The position numbers were made by a program, and so were the translations under genes. The notes beneath the pieces are model-generated. The model did not search any database. It had not been told where the DNA came from and was given only the letters and a program-made list of their open reading frames with translations. Below are positions 50,540-58,387 of a stretch of 64,000 nucleotides of DNA, piece after piece. Positions within the stretch are counted from its first letter, which is position 1, and the number at the start of each line of letters is the position of its first letter. The DNA is from a virus: the IMG/VR virus record IMGVR_UViG_3300008262_002626, positions 1 to 64,000 of that record. The stretch is one strand, 5' to 3'.

Positions 50540-51949
50540 TTATGCGCGAGCTTGGATCGCTCTTCTGACATCGCCTGCTGTGAGTATTCCATCCTTGGTA
50601 ACATCTAACCCGTCGTTCCAGTCGTAGACTGCACTTCCTCTTTTAGCAATGACGTAACTGTTAGGTTTTCCTACACCTGCAGGCCAGAACACTGAAAGAT
50701 AAAGATCGCCTAACTTCATTCCTGGTTGTACACCTCGCATGACAAAATACTTGTAGACATAATCTAGCTGTTCAACTGCTGACATTTTCTTTAGTTCATC
50801 AACTGTTGTCCCAAGAGATCGTGCTGTGTCTGGCATAAACTGAATTAATCCAGTAGCCTTAGACTTTTTGTTTTGTATTGTATGATCAAGGCCAGATTCT
50901 AACCTCATGATAGCAATTAGATCTGATTTAGCTACTCCTAACTTATCGGCAATCTTTTGTAGTTTGTTATTAAAGTCTGGATCCTGTATTGTTGTAGTGT
51001 CAATCTTACGTTTCTCAAACGATCCTCTAGCTGGTTTAACTTCTGCATCTGTACTCTTAGTTAGGCCTTTGAATAGCTCAGGTTTAGATTTGATTATTGC
51101 ATTTAACTTCGCGACAGTTTCTGGTCCTGGATCTCCGTCAACACTAAGTCCATTGTCTCGTTGGAACAGCATTACTGCCGCAGATGTTTCTCTTCCTCTA
51201 ATACCGTCGACGCCGTGTGTTGGTAACTTATAGCCTAGAGCCAATAATGCTTTTTGTACGTCTGCTACTGCTGGCTCTCGTCGAGTCTTAGGAACATCAA
51301 TTATAAACGATCCAGGTGTGGTGGGCTGTACAGGCTTACCGCTTTGATCCGGCTTTGCTGGTGTTGTGCTAGCGGACCTACCTGCTAATGATATAGCTTC
51401 TTGGGCCGCGGATTTGTAAGCCCCTGGAGTGCCATGTATTCCATCTGAAGAAAGACCTTTGCCATCTAGGTCAACAACAGGAACACCTACAGCAGATTTA
51501 ATTGCCTGTCTAACTTCTTCTTGGTAATCACCTGAATAATACTTGGCCAATCCTGGAGCTCTCGCCTGGCCGTTTGGAAATAAAATAAACACTACAGTAT
51601 GTCCTGCAGCCTTGGCAGCATCAACTACTCGTCTTACGTTGCTGGCAATCGTAGCTGGGGGTACTAAGGGTCTTTTACCTTTAGAATCCATATGTGCTCT
51701 TGCACTGTTAGCAGTATCGTTGGCACCTTGGCTAATTAAAACTATTTGATTTTTTGGAATAGTTTCAATACCTACTGGGCCACCGTTCTTTGTATGGCGC
51801 CCATTAAAATTATTTTGGTGTGTCGATGGAACTCCACCGTTGGCTCTATTAATAACACCTTTCTGATAGGCCAATCCTTCAGCATGACTATCGCCTACTG
51901 AATAGACTTTTCTTTCTTCTTCAAATAGTTTAAATTCTGCGTATCTCAT
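50540..51949 (-). CDS. SGNH hydrolase + peptidoglycan-binding + lytic transglycosylase fusion
   Basis: 469 aa, three domains. Residues about 12-190 are an SGNH esterase: VYSVGDSHAEG, ISQGANDT and SSDGIHGTP (catalytic Ser/Asp-x-x-His). Residues about 220-295 form a PG_binding_1 repeat (VADVQKALLALGYKLPTHGV). From about 330 there is an SLT lysozyme-like fold, IAIMRLESGLDHTIQ with the catalytic Glu and ATGLIQFMP. The leader MRYAEFKLFEE, with LFE at 8-10, suggests packaging. It may open the wall at DNA entry and also act as a deacetylase. An unusual combination. Confidence 0.85.
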   Translation of the reverse strand: MRYAEFKLFEEERKVYSVGDSHAEGLAYQKGVINRANGGVPSTHQNNFNGRHTKNGGPVGIETIPKNQIVLISQGANDTANSARAHMDSKGKRPLVPPATIASNVRRVVDAAKAAGHTVVFILFPNGQARAPGLAKYYSGDYQEEVRQAIKSAVGVPVVDLDGKGLSSDGIHGTPGAYKSAAQEAISLAGRSASTTPAKPDQSGKPVQPTTPGSFIIDVPKTRREPAVADVQKALLALGYKLPTHGVDGIRGRETSAAVMLFQRDNGLSVDGDPGPETVAKLNAIIKSKPELFKGLTKSTDAEVKPARGSFEKRKIDTTTIQDPDFNNKLQKIADKLGVAKSDLIAIMRLESGLDHTIQNKKSKATGLIQFMPDTARSLGTTVDELKKMSAVEQLDYVYKYFVMRGVQPGMKLGDLYLSVFWPAGVGKPNSYVIAKRGSAVYDWNDGLDVTKDGILTAGDVRRAIQARA

Positions 51950-51950
51950 A

Positions 51951-52553
51951 TTATTCTGCTATTGGGTTAACTTGTTGACCGCTTGCATATTTTTCCCAAT
52001 GCAAGTGAGGGCCTGAACTAAAACCAGTGCTGCCAACTGCACCTACTGTTTGTCCTTTTTTCACTTCATCACCTTGTCTTACTGATATCTTTGATAGATG
52101 CATAAATCTATGTTTCACGCCGCTGGCTGTAATTAGTTCGACTAGATTGCCTGCTGAGCCTGCCATACCAGCAAATTGTATCTTGCCATCATCAGGTGCG
52201 ATAACTGGAGTTCCTGTAGGTGCTCCGATATCAACACCCGGGTGTTTAACTTTATTTCCTTTAGGGCCAGTTACAGTTCTACCATAGTGTCCTGTGATCG
52301 TGCCCTTGGTTGGCATGATTTCACCTGAGGAAGTTGTTGGAGATCTAGGTTGTGTGTTTGTTCTGGGAGCAGGTGCTGAGCCTGGCGACTGTCCGCTTAG
52401 ATATTTGTCTACAGCGGCCTTAGTGTAAGGTCCCATTATTCCGTCATCTTTAGTAGGACCTAGATCATAACCTTTGGATATCAAATATCGTTGCATTTGT
52501 TTCACGATTGGACTAAAAACACCTTCGAGTAATTTAAATTCTGAGTAACGCAT
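51951..52553 (-). CDS. M23 metallopeptidase with peptidoglycan-binding domain
   Basis: 200 aa from ATG 52553 with GGAG upstream. Leader MRYSEFKLLEGVFSPIVKQM, LLE at 8-10. A PG_binding_1 domain (about 18-55) is followed by an M23 domain with HPGVDIG, HRFMHLS and GPHLHWEK holding the zinc His/Asp residues. It would cut peptidoglycan cross-links. It lies just upstream of the transglycosylase fusion, so the pair may act together at injection or lysis. Confidence 0.88.
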   Translation of the reverse strand: MRYSEFKLLEGVFSPIVKQMQRYLISKGYDLGPTKDDGIMGPYTKAAVDKYLSGQSPGSAPAPRTNTQPRSPTTSSGEIMPTKGTITGHYGRTVTGPKGNKVKHPGVDIGAPTGTPVIAPDDGKIQFAGMAGSAGNLVELITASGVKHRFMHLSKISVRQGDEVKKGQTVGAVGSTGFSSGPHLHWEKYASGQQVNPIAE

Positions 52554-52555
52554 CG

Positions 52556-52897
52556 TTAACTCCAATCGGGCAAAGGCCCGCCGTACTTGTGGCCTTTGAT
52601 CTTATGTCCGCCTACCTTAACACGGCTCTTGGGACTTTTACCAAGTTTATGACTCTTTTCGCCATCACGAGCACGTAGACCTTGACTCTTACAGCTGGAC
52701 AGTTGGCTAGCACCTAATTCGTCGTCGGGCTTAGAACTTAGGCATAGTTTACGACTAGCCTTTCCTGCTTCGTCTACATCAACTGATTTGTATTGAGGCA
52801 CTGGTTCGTGCCCGCGGCTAGGACGGCTACCAGATCTTGCTGGGCGTTTAGGGTTTATACCTATAGGGTCTTCGACTATAAATTCTTTTGCTCGCAT
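52556..52897 (-). CDS. Basic protein with capsid-targeting-like N-terminus
   Basis: 113 aa beginning MRAKEFIVEDPIGINPKRPA. IVE at 7-9 is an ideal maturation cut. The body is basic, Ser/Lys-rich (GEKSHKLGKSPKSRVKVGGH). This kind of small basic head protein resembles T4 internal proteins that enter the host with DNA. It is coupled to the M23 gene. Confidence 0.75.
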   Translation of the reverse strand: MRAKEFIVEDPIGINPKRPARSGSRPSRGHEPVPQYKSVDVDEAGKASRKLCLSSKPDDELGASQLSSCKSQGLRARDGEKSHKLGKSPKSRVKVGGHKIKGHKYGGPLPDWS

Positions 52898-52904
52898 AGT
52901 TATG

Positions 52905-52912
52905 TATTTATT
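52905..52912 (-). promoter_or_regulatory. T4-late-like element AATAAATA
   Basis: Eight bases before the ATG at 52897 on the minus strand; the short distance leaves little leader. Confidence 0.4.
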
Positions 52913-52916
52913 GTTC

Positions 52917-53735
52917 TTACTGTGCTAAGAACTCAAATACATTTAGCCATTTACGTTTGCCTATAGTTGCTTTAAGATTAGTTAAATCTGCCTTAGTTGT
53001 GTGTCTAAAGCGGGTTTTTTCGATATCAGGCATGGGTACAAATTCTAAAGGTACACCTTCTTGCTCTGCTATCTCTTCAGCAATATCTAAGAAACTGTGG
53101 GTAAGCCCGCTACCAACATTCCAAATTCCGGACCCATTAACTTGTTTAATGAAGTCAATGTGTAGACGACAAACATCACCAACCCAAGTCCAATCACGAC
53201 GAACATGTTCAGCGTTCTCCCATACTGTTATTTTACCCTCGTTGCGAGCCTGTGTACGCCACTTATGTATTGCGTTTGCCCTACGTCCTCTAAGATGCAT
53301 CCATTTTCCGTAAACATTAAAATAACGGAAACCCTGCACCATTACAGTAAGCCTTTGTTGAAACACCCAACGATCAAATAGATACTTGCTCCAAGCATAA
53401 GGAGTCTGTGGATGACAGGCAGAGTGTTCGCTAAAGTCTTTAGTATCGCCGTATACTGAACTCGAACTAGCATATTGTAGATGTGTACCATGTTTGTTGC
53501 ACTCGTTGAACAACCATTGACTAAACTCGTAGTTCTGTTTCATGACTAGATCTACATCTGTACAGGTCATGTCGGCAATAGCACCTAGGTGTATAACCCA
53601 ATCGTAGTGTTCTACTTCGGGTAAATTTATAGGGTCCCATTCCCAACCATCAACTTGCCAGCCTTCTTCTTGGTGGCACCAAGCCAGCATATTGCGGCCA
53701 ATAAAACCCTCATGGCCGGTTATTAGTATCTTCAT
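52917..53735 (-). CDS. NAD-dependent sugar-nucleotide epimerase (HldD/GalE-like SDR)
   Basis: 272 aa. Rossmann start MKILITGHEGFIGRNML, SSSSVYG serine motif, catalytic YAWSK (Tyr-x-x-x-Lys) and the FRYFNVYG block. The later RRDWTWVGDVC matches short-chain extended SDRs such as ADP-heptose epimerase. Substrate uncertain. It may alter host surface sugar or support capsid/tail glycosylation. Confidence 0.87.
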   Translation of the reverse strand: MKILITGHEGFIGRNMLAWCHQEEGWQVDGWEWDPINLPEVEHYDWVIHLGAIADMTCTDVDLVMKQNYEFSQWLFNECNKHGTHLQYASSSSVYGDTKDFSEHSACHPQTPYAWSKYLFDRWVFQQRLTVMVQGFRYFNVYGKWMHLRGRRANAIHKWRTQARNEGKITVWENAEHVRRDWTWVGDVCRLHIDFIKQVNGSGIWNVGSGLTHSFLDIAEEIAEQEGVPLEFVPMPDIEKTRFRHTTKADLTNLKATIGKRKWLNVFEFLAQ

Positions 53736-53743
53736 ACTGCTAT

Positions 53744-54091
53744 TTAATTCGTAGGTAGCTCTTGTAAAAAATTATAATTTTCTACAATTAATTTTAATTT
53801 GAAATGTCTTTCTTTAATAAGATCTTCTACATATTTCTTAAGAGTCTTCATTGAAACATCTTCATTCAGCCACTCTGTTTTCCAGTCTTCTATTTGCCAG
53901 ATGTTATCAATATACTGTGTTTTGATTGTACGTTCAATGGCTTTGGCGTGAGCTCTAAGTCCACCGTACAGATGCATATTAACAATACCGCCCGCATGTG
54001 AGCAGTATTGTTTATTACGTTCTTTAGGATCCTGTGCAATGCCAAAGCCTGCACGGCCTCCTAACGATTCGATCAAATAGAAGTAATACAT
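53744..54091 (-). CDS. GIY-YIG-like nuclease-fold protein
   Basis: 115 aa. An aberrant first motif YYFYLIES, then GFGIAQDPKERNKQYCSHAG and AKAIERTIKTQYIDN (Arg and Glu at the usual spacing) recall a GIY-YIG domain with weak first motif. The classical Tyr pair is not intact, so catalysis is uncertain. It overlaps the ParB-like gene by one base. Confidence 0.6.
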   Translation of the reverse strand: MYYFYLIESLGGRAGFGIAQDPKERNKQYCSHAGGIVNMHLYGGLRAHAKAIERTIKTQYIDNIWQIEDWKTEWLNEDVSMKTLKKYVEDLIKERHFKLKLIVENYNFLQELPTN

Positions 54092-55221
54092 TAGTCAGCC
54101 ATGTCTAGCAAGTCTTGATCAAAGAATTCGATCAAACCATCAAACTGATCTAACAGGGTTGGAGCAATCTTTTCCTTGCCGCCGAAATGTTGATACAGCT
54201 GAACAAGGGCGCAAGCATAAGCGTCATCGTCCCAGTTGGCTTGATAGCCGTAACGCTTTGTAGTCCAACGACGATGTGCCTCTGTTACACTCTCTTGGAA
54301 CTGTGACAGATTACCAAACAGGTTCTGCACTAGAGCCGCAAGCTCTTCTAGGAACTTAGGTGTGAGTTTAATCTTTGCACTGTCAGACTGACGAATTAAA
54401 TCACGGAAGGCAAAAAACAAACTAACGTGAACATTTTCATAATGGAAGTATTTGTCATGCCATCCACAGGCAACACTAATTTCTTCTGTATTAAGAGTCT
54501 TAAATGTTGCGATGTTAGTAAAGGTGCCTGGATACTTGCTTAGGTCACTGTCTACTTCAACAGGGAAGCAATTATGCTTTTCTGCTGTAGCAACTTTCTT
54601 TTCAAGTTCAACATCGTCCTTATCACTCTTATCCTTGTCAATACGAATAGCAAAAACGCCATTACGGAGATCTTGATAAGCACTCTGTTTCTTTTTACCT
54701 TTGCCGTTAAGGATACCAAACGCCTTACGAGCATAAGCAAGGTTGTCCGTTTCTATATACATAAACGGATATTTAAATGTGCGCCAGTTAGTGTGTCCAG
54801 GGACTAGTCCTGCATCAATTAAGGCCGCAACGGTACTGACAGAATGTTGTGCGTCAATACTGATGAATTTGCCTTTGCTTGTTTTGATACAGATAACTGG
54901 CTGTAGTAGGGCAGGGTCAAAGACATCAGGATTAGCGATCGTTTTAGCACAATGCTTCTCGTCTAACTCGCGCTGAATATCCTCTTCGATATCTAGCACA
55001 ACTAATTCTTCATTAGTGATTTTTGGAAAACGAGTCATGTCAAAAGTTTTATTTTGGGCCAGCCATGCCTTGATGGTCTTTTTCCAAACTGCACTCTTGT
55101 TTAGTTTATCAACTCGATCCTGTAGGTTAACAACCTTAGCAGATCCACGTTTGAGTGGATTGATTTTAACCATCGGATTTGGTTTACGAACTACATCTTC
55201 GTATTTGAGTTTAAATGCCAT
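54091..55221 (-). CDS. ParB/sulfiredoxin-like DGQHR-type protein
   Basis: 376 aa. The segment FISIDAQHSVSTVAALIDAG resembles the D-G-Q-H-R motif of ParB-like nucleases/ATPases. A helix-turn-helix-like helical region follows (AYQDLRNGVFAIRIDKDKSD). The function in phages is unknown; DNA binding or CTP/ATP-dependent action is likely. A consensus sigma70 promoter at 55251 makes it early. Confidence 0.7.
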   Translation of the reverse strand: MAFKLKYEDVVRKPNPMVKINPLKRGSAKVVNLQDRVDKLNKSAVWKKTIKAWLAQNKTFDMTRFPKITNEELVVLDIEEDIQRELDEKHCAKTIANPDVFDPALLQPVICIKTSKGKFISIDAQHSVSTVAALIDAGLVPGHTNWRTFKYPFMYIETDNLAYARKAFGILNGKGKKKQSAYQDLRNGVFAIRIDKDKSDKDDVELEKKVATAEKHNCFPVEVDSDLSKYPGTFTNIATFKTLNTEEISVACGWHDKYFHYENVHVSLFFAFRDLIRQSDSAKIKLTPKFLEELAALVQNLFGNLSQFQESVTEAHRRWTTKRYGYQANWDDDAYACALVQLYQHFGGKEKIAPTLLDQFDGLIEFFDQDLLDMAD

Positions 55222-55250
55222 TGTGTGCCTTTCTGTGTTTATGTGCCTTT

Positions 55251-55279
55251 ATTATATTCTCGTTTATGCAAACTGTCAA
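55251..55279 (-). promoter_or_regulatory. Consensus sigma70 promoter of the ParB-like gene
   Basis: TTGACA, 17 bases, TATAAT on the minus strand, 30 bases before ATG 55221. The -35 lies in the 3' end of the lipoprotein gene. Confidence 0.85.
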
Positions 55280-55506
55280 AAACTATTCCGATTATAGACA
55301 ACTGGCATCTCACAAACATACTGCCTATTAACAGTATGTTTAATAAGATTACAGTCTCCGCCTGTGACTGCAGAACCTGCATGGTCACCTATGCCTTTAC
55401 CCGTTACGGCGTATGAACCTATACTAGCCGCAGTATAAACAGCACAACCGTTTAACGAGATTCCGGCAATGGCGAGAATCGCGATAAGAAGGCTTCTTGT
55501 CTGCAT
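55276..55506 (-). CDS. Small lipoprotein
   Basis: 76 aa from MQTRSLLIAILAIAGISLNG, lipobox LNGC (about 18-21), then AVYTAASIGSYAVTGKGIGD and two further cysteines. It is likely exported and lipidated; the short length and cysteines suggest spanin or entry-exclusion role. It overlaps the upstream gene by 55 bases. Confidence 0.75.
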   Translation of the reverse strand: MQTRSLLIAILAIAGISLNGCAVYTAASIGSYAVTGKGIGDHAGSAVTGGDCNLIKHTVNRQYVCEMPVVYNRNSF

Positions 55507-55634
55507 GAGTATTCTTGTAGAGTCTTGATATTGAAGTATTCTACCCAAGGGTCGTTTTCTTCACTTTTATTGAATACGGCTTTGATCTTAAATATCGTGC
55601 CATTGCCGCCGCTGTATAAATCGTTTAACTTCAC
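55452..55634 (-). CDS. Conserved-type 60-aa phage protein
   Basis: Begins MKLNDLYSGGNGTIFKIKAV. Short alpha/beta protein with an aromatic middle (NDPWVEYFNIKTLQEYSC). It starts within the preceding gene's stop (ATGA). Function unknown. Confidence 0.65.
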   Translation of the reverse strand: MKLNDLYSGGNGTIFKIKAVFNKSEENDPWVEYFNIKTLQEYSCRQEAFLSRFSPLPESR

Positions 55635-55921
55635 ATTAGCATCCTTATTAATCCAATGGTATCAATAGTAGTCAGCAAGAGGTAGTTAGCCAACATGCCA
55701 AATGATTTCCTAGTATAACTAGCCCAGCCATACATAGCACAGCCAAAGATCCAGATAGGATATAGGACAAGTAAGGGAGGATTGGGAACTGTAAGAGCCA
55801 TCGTAATGCTACATCCAATCGATATCGCCCAAGCCAGTACCTCAACAACGAAACGAAACGGATTTGATTGCCAGTCATCTTTTATCCATTCTAGTGTAGG
55901 TTTAAAAAAAGTATCTATCAT
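55631..55921 (-). CDS. Two-span membrane protein, apparently leaderless mRNA
   Basis: 96 aa from MIDTFFKPTLEWIKDDWQSN (55921). Two or three hydrophobic segments (VLAWAISIGCSITMAL; LVLYPIWIFGCAMYGWASY) follow. It resembles a protein common in marine T4-like phages. The ATG lies about seven bases after a consensus -10, so the mRNA would begin at or next to the start codon; an extended frame to 55978 lies upstream of the -10 and is rejected. Confidence 0.8.
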   Translation of the reverse strand: MIDTFFKPTLEWIKDDWQSNPFRFVVEVLAWAISIGCSITMALTVPNPPLLVLYPIWIFGCAMYGWASYTRKSFGMLANYLLLTTIDTIGLIRMLM

Positions 55922-55927
55922 AAGTTT

Positions 55928-55956
55928 ATTATATAACATCTTAACTAAAATGTCAA
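55928..55956 (-). promoter_or_regulatory. Consensus sigma70 promoter with almost no leader
   Basis: TTGACA, 17 bases, TATAAT on the minus strand, six bases before ATG 55921. A terminator for the gene upstream overlaps at 55969-55992. Confidence 0.82.
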
Positions 55957-55968
55957 GACATAAAATGA

Positions 55969-55992
55969 AAAAGCCCACCGAAGTGGGCTTTT
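55969..55992 (-). terminator. Intrinsic terminator, probably bidirectional
   Basis: AAAAGCCCAC-TTCG-GTGGGCTTTT with a UUCG-type loop and T-runs in both directions. It follows the gene at 56016 on the minus strand by 24 bases. Confidence 0.9.
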
Positions 55993-56015
55993 GGATAGGC
56001 CTATCCTCTGATTAA

Positions 56016-56288
56016 TTAGAGGGTGATACCCATTGCCTTAGCCTTGTAGCCAAGTGCAACGATTTCACGTGATGGCTTACCCATAACATACTCAGTTACT
56101 GTAACGCCATTACCTGCTGTACGGCTATTAGCATAGACAGCATAACCGTTTGAACGGATGCGGCTTGCTTCAGCGGCTAGGTTCTTTACACCAAAACGCT
56201 TAGAAGCCTGAGCGGCTGTTAGTGCTTCGCCATTGTAAAGTGCGTTAAAAACTTTGTATGTCTTTGTCTCTGGGTTAAAAAATTTCAT
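56016..56288 (-). CDS. Winged-helix-like small protein
   Basis: 90 aa beginning MKFFNPETKTYKVFNALYNG. Helix pattern ALTAAQASKRFGVKNLAAEA then ASRIRSNGYAVYANSRTAGN is that of a winged-helix DNA-binding protein. It could regulate phage transcription. Very compact gene ended by a strong terminator. A weak sigma70-like sequence lies at about 56320. Confidence 0.72.
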   Translation of the reverse strand: MKFFNPETKTYKVFNALYNGEALTAAQASKRFGVKNLAAEASRIRSNGYAVYANSRTAGNGVTVTEYVMGKPSREIVALGYKAKAMGITL

Positions 56289-56358
56289 ATCATTTCCTCT
56301 TTTAGATTATGCTGTAATTAAACAGCTAGTATTAGTTTATAATAATCTGTAATCTAAA

Positions 56359-56727
56359 TCAAGCTGTTTGGTTAGATATGTGTTGTTTTTCCAGCCAAAA
56401 ACTTTTGCCAGGGAATCTTGATTTGGCTACGAGGAAAGCATCTTCAATGCTAGATCCCTGTGCTATAAATTGATTATCATCAAGCCCAAAAAGATAAACA
56501 TTTGAGTTGATGACTTCTGCGCGAACTTTAACACCTTCTGCAATTTTCACAGCGTCTTCGGAATTAAATCCAGCTTGCTCAGCTTCGTTAATCTTTTGGA
56601 TCTTTTTAAGAGAATCAATTACCTGTTCTGGATTTTCGCTTAGATGGTATAGCATAATTGCTCCGCGAGTTCGCCAGCCAATCCACGCTCCAACAAGTCC
56701 TGCAACAATGTAACCAAAGTATTCCAT
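56359..56727 (-). CDS. Membrane-anchored 122-aa protein
   Basis: N-terminal span MEYFGYIVAGLVGAWIGWRT, then a soluble part with a beta-rich domain (EVINSNVYLFGLDDNQFIAQ). Similar small anchored proteins are frequent in marine phages, function unknown. It has a 70-base gap before the 90-aa gene that holds no other feature. Confidence 0.72.
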   Translation of the reverse strand: MEYFGYIVAGLVGAWIGWRTRGAIMLYHLSENPEQVIDSLKKIQKINEAEQAGFNSEDAVKIAEGVKVRAEVINSNVYLFGLDDNQFIAQGSSIEDAFLVAKSRFPGKSFWLEKQHISNQTA

Positions 56728-56748
56728 AGAATGCTCCTGTTTGATTTG

Positions 56749-57078
56749 TTATTTAATCAATTCCAAGTTCAAAATCTTAGCTACCCTGGCACCCACGTCT
56801 TCTCCACTGGGGATAACATAAGTTTGAGTATCGTGCATGTCTTTACGCTGATCATATCTGCGTACATTTAGGATGCGGCCGCCTACTGCTGATGTAAGCT
56901 CAAAACTAATACGATCCTCGCCCTCGGCCCGACCCTTTTCGATTGCCATTGCTGTTCCCACCTGTAATCCCCTATGTGCTTTCGTTTTGTTAACGTAAAT
57001 GTCTTCTTCGTATTTTTGGCTATTGTCCCACATGTTGCGAACTTTGCCGTATAGCCATCGATCAAACCATGTTGTCAT
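56749..57078 (-). CDS. Conserved-type 109-aa phage protein
   Basis: Starts ATG 57078 (MTTWFDRWLYGKVRNMWDNS), Trp-rich N-terminus, then a mixed fold with a Gly-rich turn (SAVGGRILNVRRYDQRKDMH). It overlaps the previous gene by 17 bases. No family assignment. Confidence 0.68.
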   Translation of the reverse strand: MTTWFDRWLYGKVRNMWDNSQKYEEDIYVNKTKAHRGLQVGTAMAIEKGRAEGEDRISFELTSAVGGRILNVRRYDQRKDMHDTQTYVIPSGEDVGARVAKILNLELIK

Positions 57079-57268
57079 CAGGTTCTCCCACAGGTTTTTC
57101 GATTCCAATCTTGCCACGACCTGCGGCTATATTGGCCAAGATTTGTGTTTTTTGTTCTGCCCATGCTTGTTCGCTTAGGGTATGTAAGCCTAAACATTTT
57201 CCTGTTGGGCTACGGCCACAGCCGCAACGTCCAAACTCTTCAGAATCTTCAGTTACTCGTACTTGCAT
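57062..57268 (-). CDS. Small Cys-rich CGCG-type protein
   Basis: 68 aa. The block FGRCGCGRSPTGKCLGLHTL has four Cys/His ligands in a pattern like small CDGSH-type Fe-S or zinc proteins, but the CDGSH core itself is absent. It overlaps both neighbours. Possible metal-binding role. Confidence 0.65.
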   Translation of the reverse strand: MQVRVTEDSEEFGRCGCGRSPTGKCLGLHTLSEQAWAEQKTQILANIAAGRGKIGIEKPVGEPDDNMV

Positions 57269-57731
57269 TCTTTGTCTCCTTGGTAAGTTCGCAAATCATT
57301 ATAAATTTTTCAAAGGCCTTACGCACGACTGGATTAGTCAACAGATGTTCTGCTTCAGTCATCATAGCCTTAACTCCTGCTTCGGCAGCTTCTCTATATG
57401 AACAATATTCTAGTGCATATACTTCTTTTCCCATGGCCTTACTAAAGTTTTCCCAGGCAAGACGTTGCTCGTTTGTGAGTTGTTTACGATCACGTTCTGG
57501 AACACGAAGTTTACTAGTTTCCATAATATGTTTGCTGATAGCATCTTCGGCAACACGGCCGGCTGCAATCATAGCCACATAGTTTGGATCAACATTGAAC
57601 CTACGACTTGAGCCACCGGGGTAGACCATAACCAGATGGTTTCCTTTTGGAAAAGCATCGAGAAAGTCACTATCGTATTCCTGTACAGGAACATAGCGTC
57701 GGCCTTTCTTTTCGTAATAAATTTTTTTCAT
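57249..57731 (-). CDS. Conserved-type 160-aa phage protein
   Basis: Starts ATG 57731 (MKKIYYEKKGRRYVPVQEYD); an extended frame to 57833 is rejected. PGGSSRRFNVDPNYVAMIAA and ISKHIMETSKLRVPERDRKQ are the most distinctive parts. Seen in marine T4-like phages, unknown role. Its ATG overlaps the stop of the DksA-like gene (TAATG). Confidence 0.7.
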   Translation of the reverse strand: MKKIYYEKKGRRYVPVQEYDSDFLDAFPKGNHLVMVYPGGSSRRFNVDPNYVAMIAAGRVAEDAISKHIMETSKLRVPERDRKQLTNEQRLAWENFSKAMGKEVYALEYCSYREAAEAGVKAMMTEAEHLLTNPVVRKAFEKFIMICELTKETKNASTSN

Positions 57732-57985
57732 TACAAACCTTTTGAACGTCTTTCTTCTATAGTCTGGCAATGGATGCAGAGTTGCACTCCTGGGATTGCC
57801 TTCTGTCGAGCTTCGGGTATATCTTCTCCACATTCAGCACATTCACTAAGACTTACAAACTTACGCTGTTCTGCAAGTTTTCTTTGAACATCGCCGATGG
57901 CGTTTAAGTGCATGTGGATACTTTGAAGTTGAGCCATTTCGGCTTCTTCTTCATTATTGTATTCAAAATCATTAATATCATTCAT
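57731..57985 (-). CDS. DksA/TraR-type zinc finger protein
   Basis: 84 aa. C4 zinc knuckle CAECGEDIPEARQKAIPGVQ with LCIHCQTIEERR, the DksA/TraR tail signature. The long coiled-coil of DksA is missing, as in short phage TraR proteins. It could bind host RNA polymerase through the secondary channel and change transcription. Overlaps the next gene by one base. Confidence 0.87.
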   Translation of the reverse strand: MNDINDFEYNNEEEAEMAQLQSIHMHLNAIGDVQRKLAEQRKFVSLSECAECGEDIPEARQKAIPGVQLCIHCQTIEERRSKGL

Positions 57986-58015
57986 GCCTAATTATAGCAC
58001 CTAGTGACATTTCAG

Positions 58016-58387
58016 TCAACCTGTGTACCATCCTCGCAGAACATATTCTGTCCACCGTTTGGGCGTTATGTGTGCTGTGATGACAACTTGATATCCGTAT
58101 GAAATTGGATCTGCATTGATATGATAGGTCGGATCTTTAGAGTTAGCCATTACCCATTTGCCATGATCTGTTTGTTGCCATTCGTAGATTGGGTGGGCCA
58201 TGTATATCTCTGGATCTTCTACATCGCCTAAAACAAATTTGTGAACAACTCGGCGTTCATATACGTGATCGTCATATACTTGATACTTTTGGGTTTTCTT
58301 TGTTGTATCCATGCCTAGCTGTTTACTCACCTGTTCTCGTAGATTTTCATCCAGCCCAGGCCATCGTACCTTTGAACTTATCGCCAT
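58016..58387 (-). CDS. Conserved-type 123-aa phage protein
   Basis: Begins MAISSKVRWPGLDENLREQV. A helical start and beta-rich end with FVLGDVEDPEIYMAHPIYEW and ISYGYQVVITAHITP. Overlaps the next gene by 41 bases. The C-terminal YVLRGWY is reminiscent of the aromatic tail motif of neighbours. Function unknown. Confidence 0.65.
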   Translation of the reverse strand: MAISSKVRWPGLDENLREQVSKQLGMDTTKKTQKYQVYDDHVYERRVVHKFVLGDVEDPEIYMAHPIYEWQQTDHGKWVMANSKDPTYHINADPISYGYQVVITAHITPKRWTEYVLRGWYTG

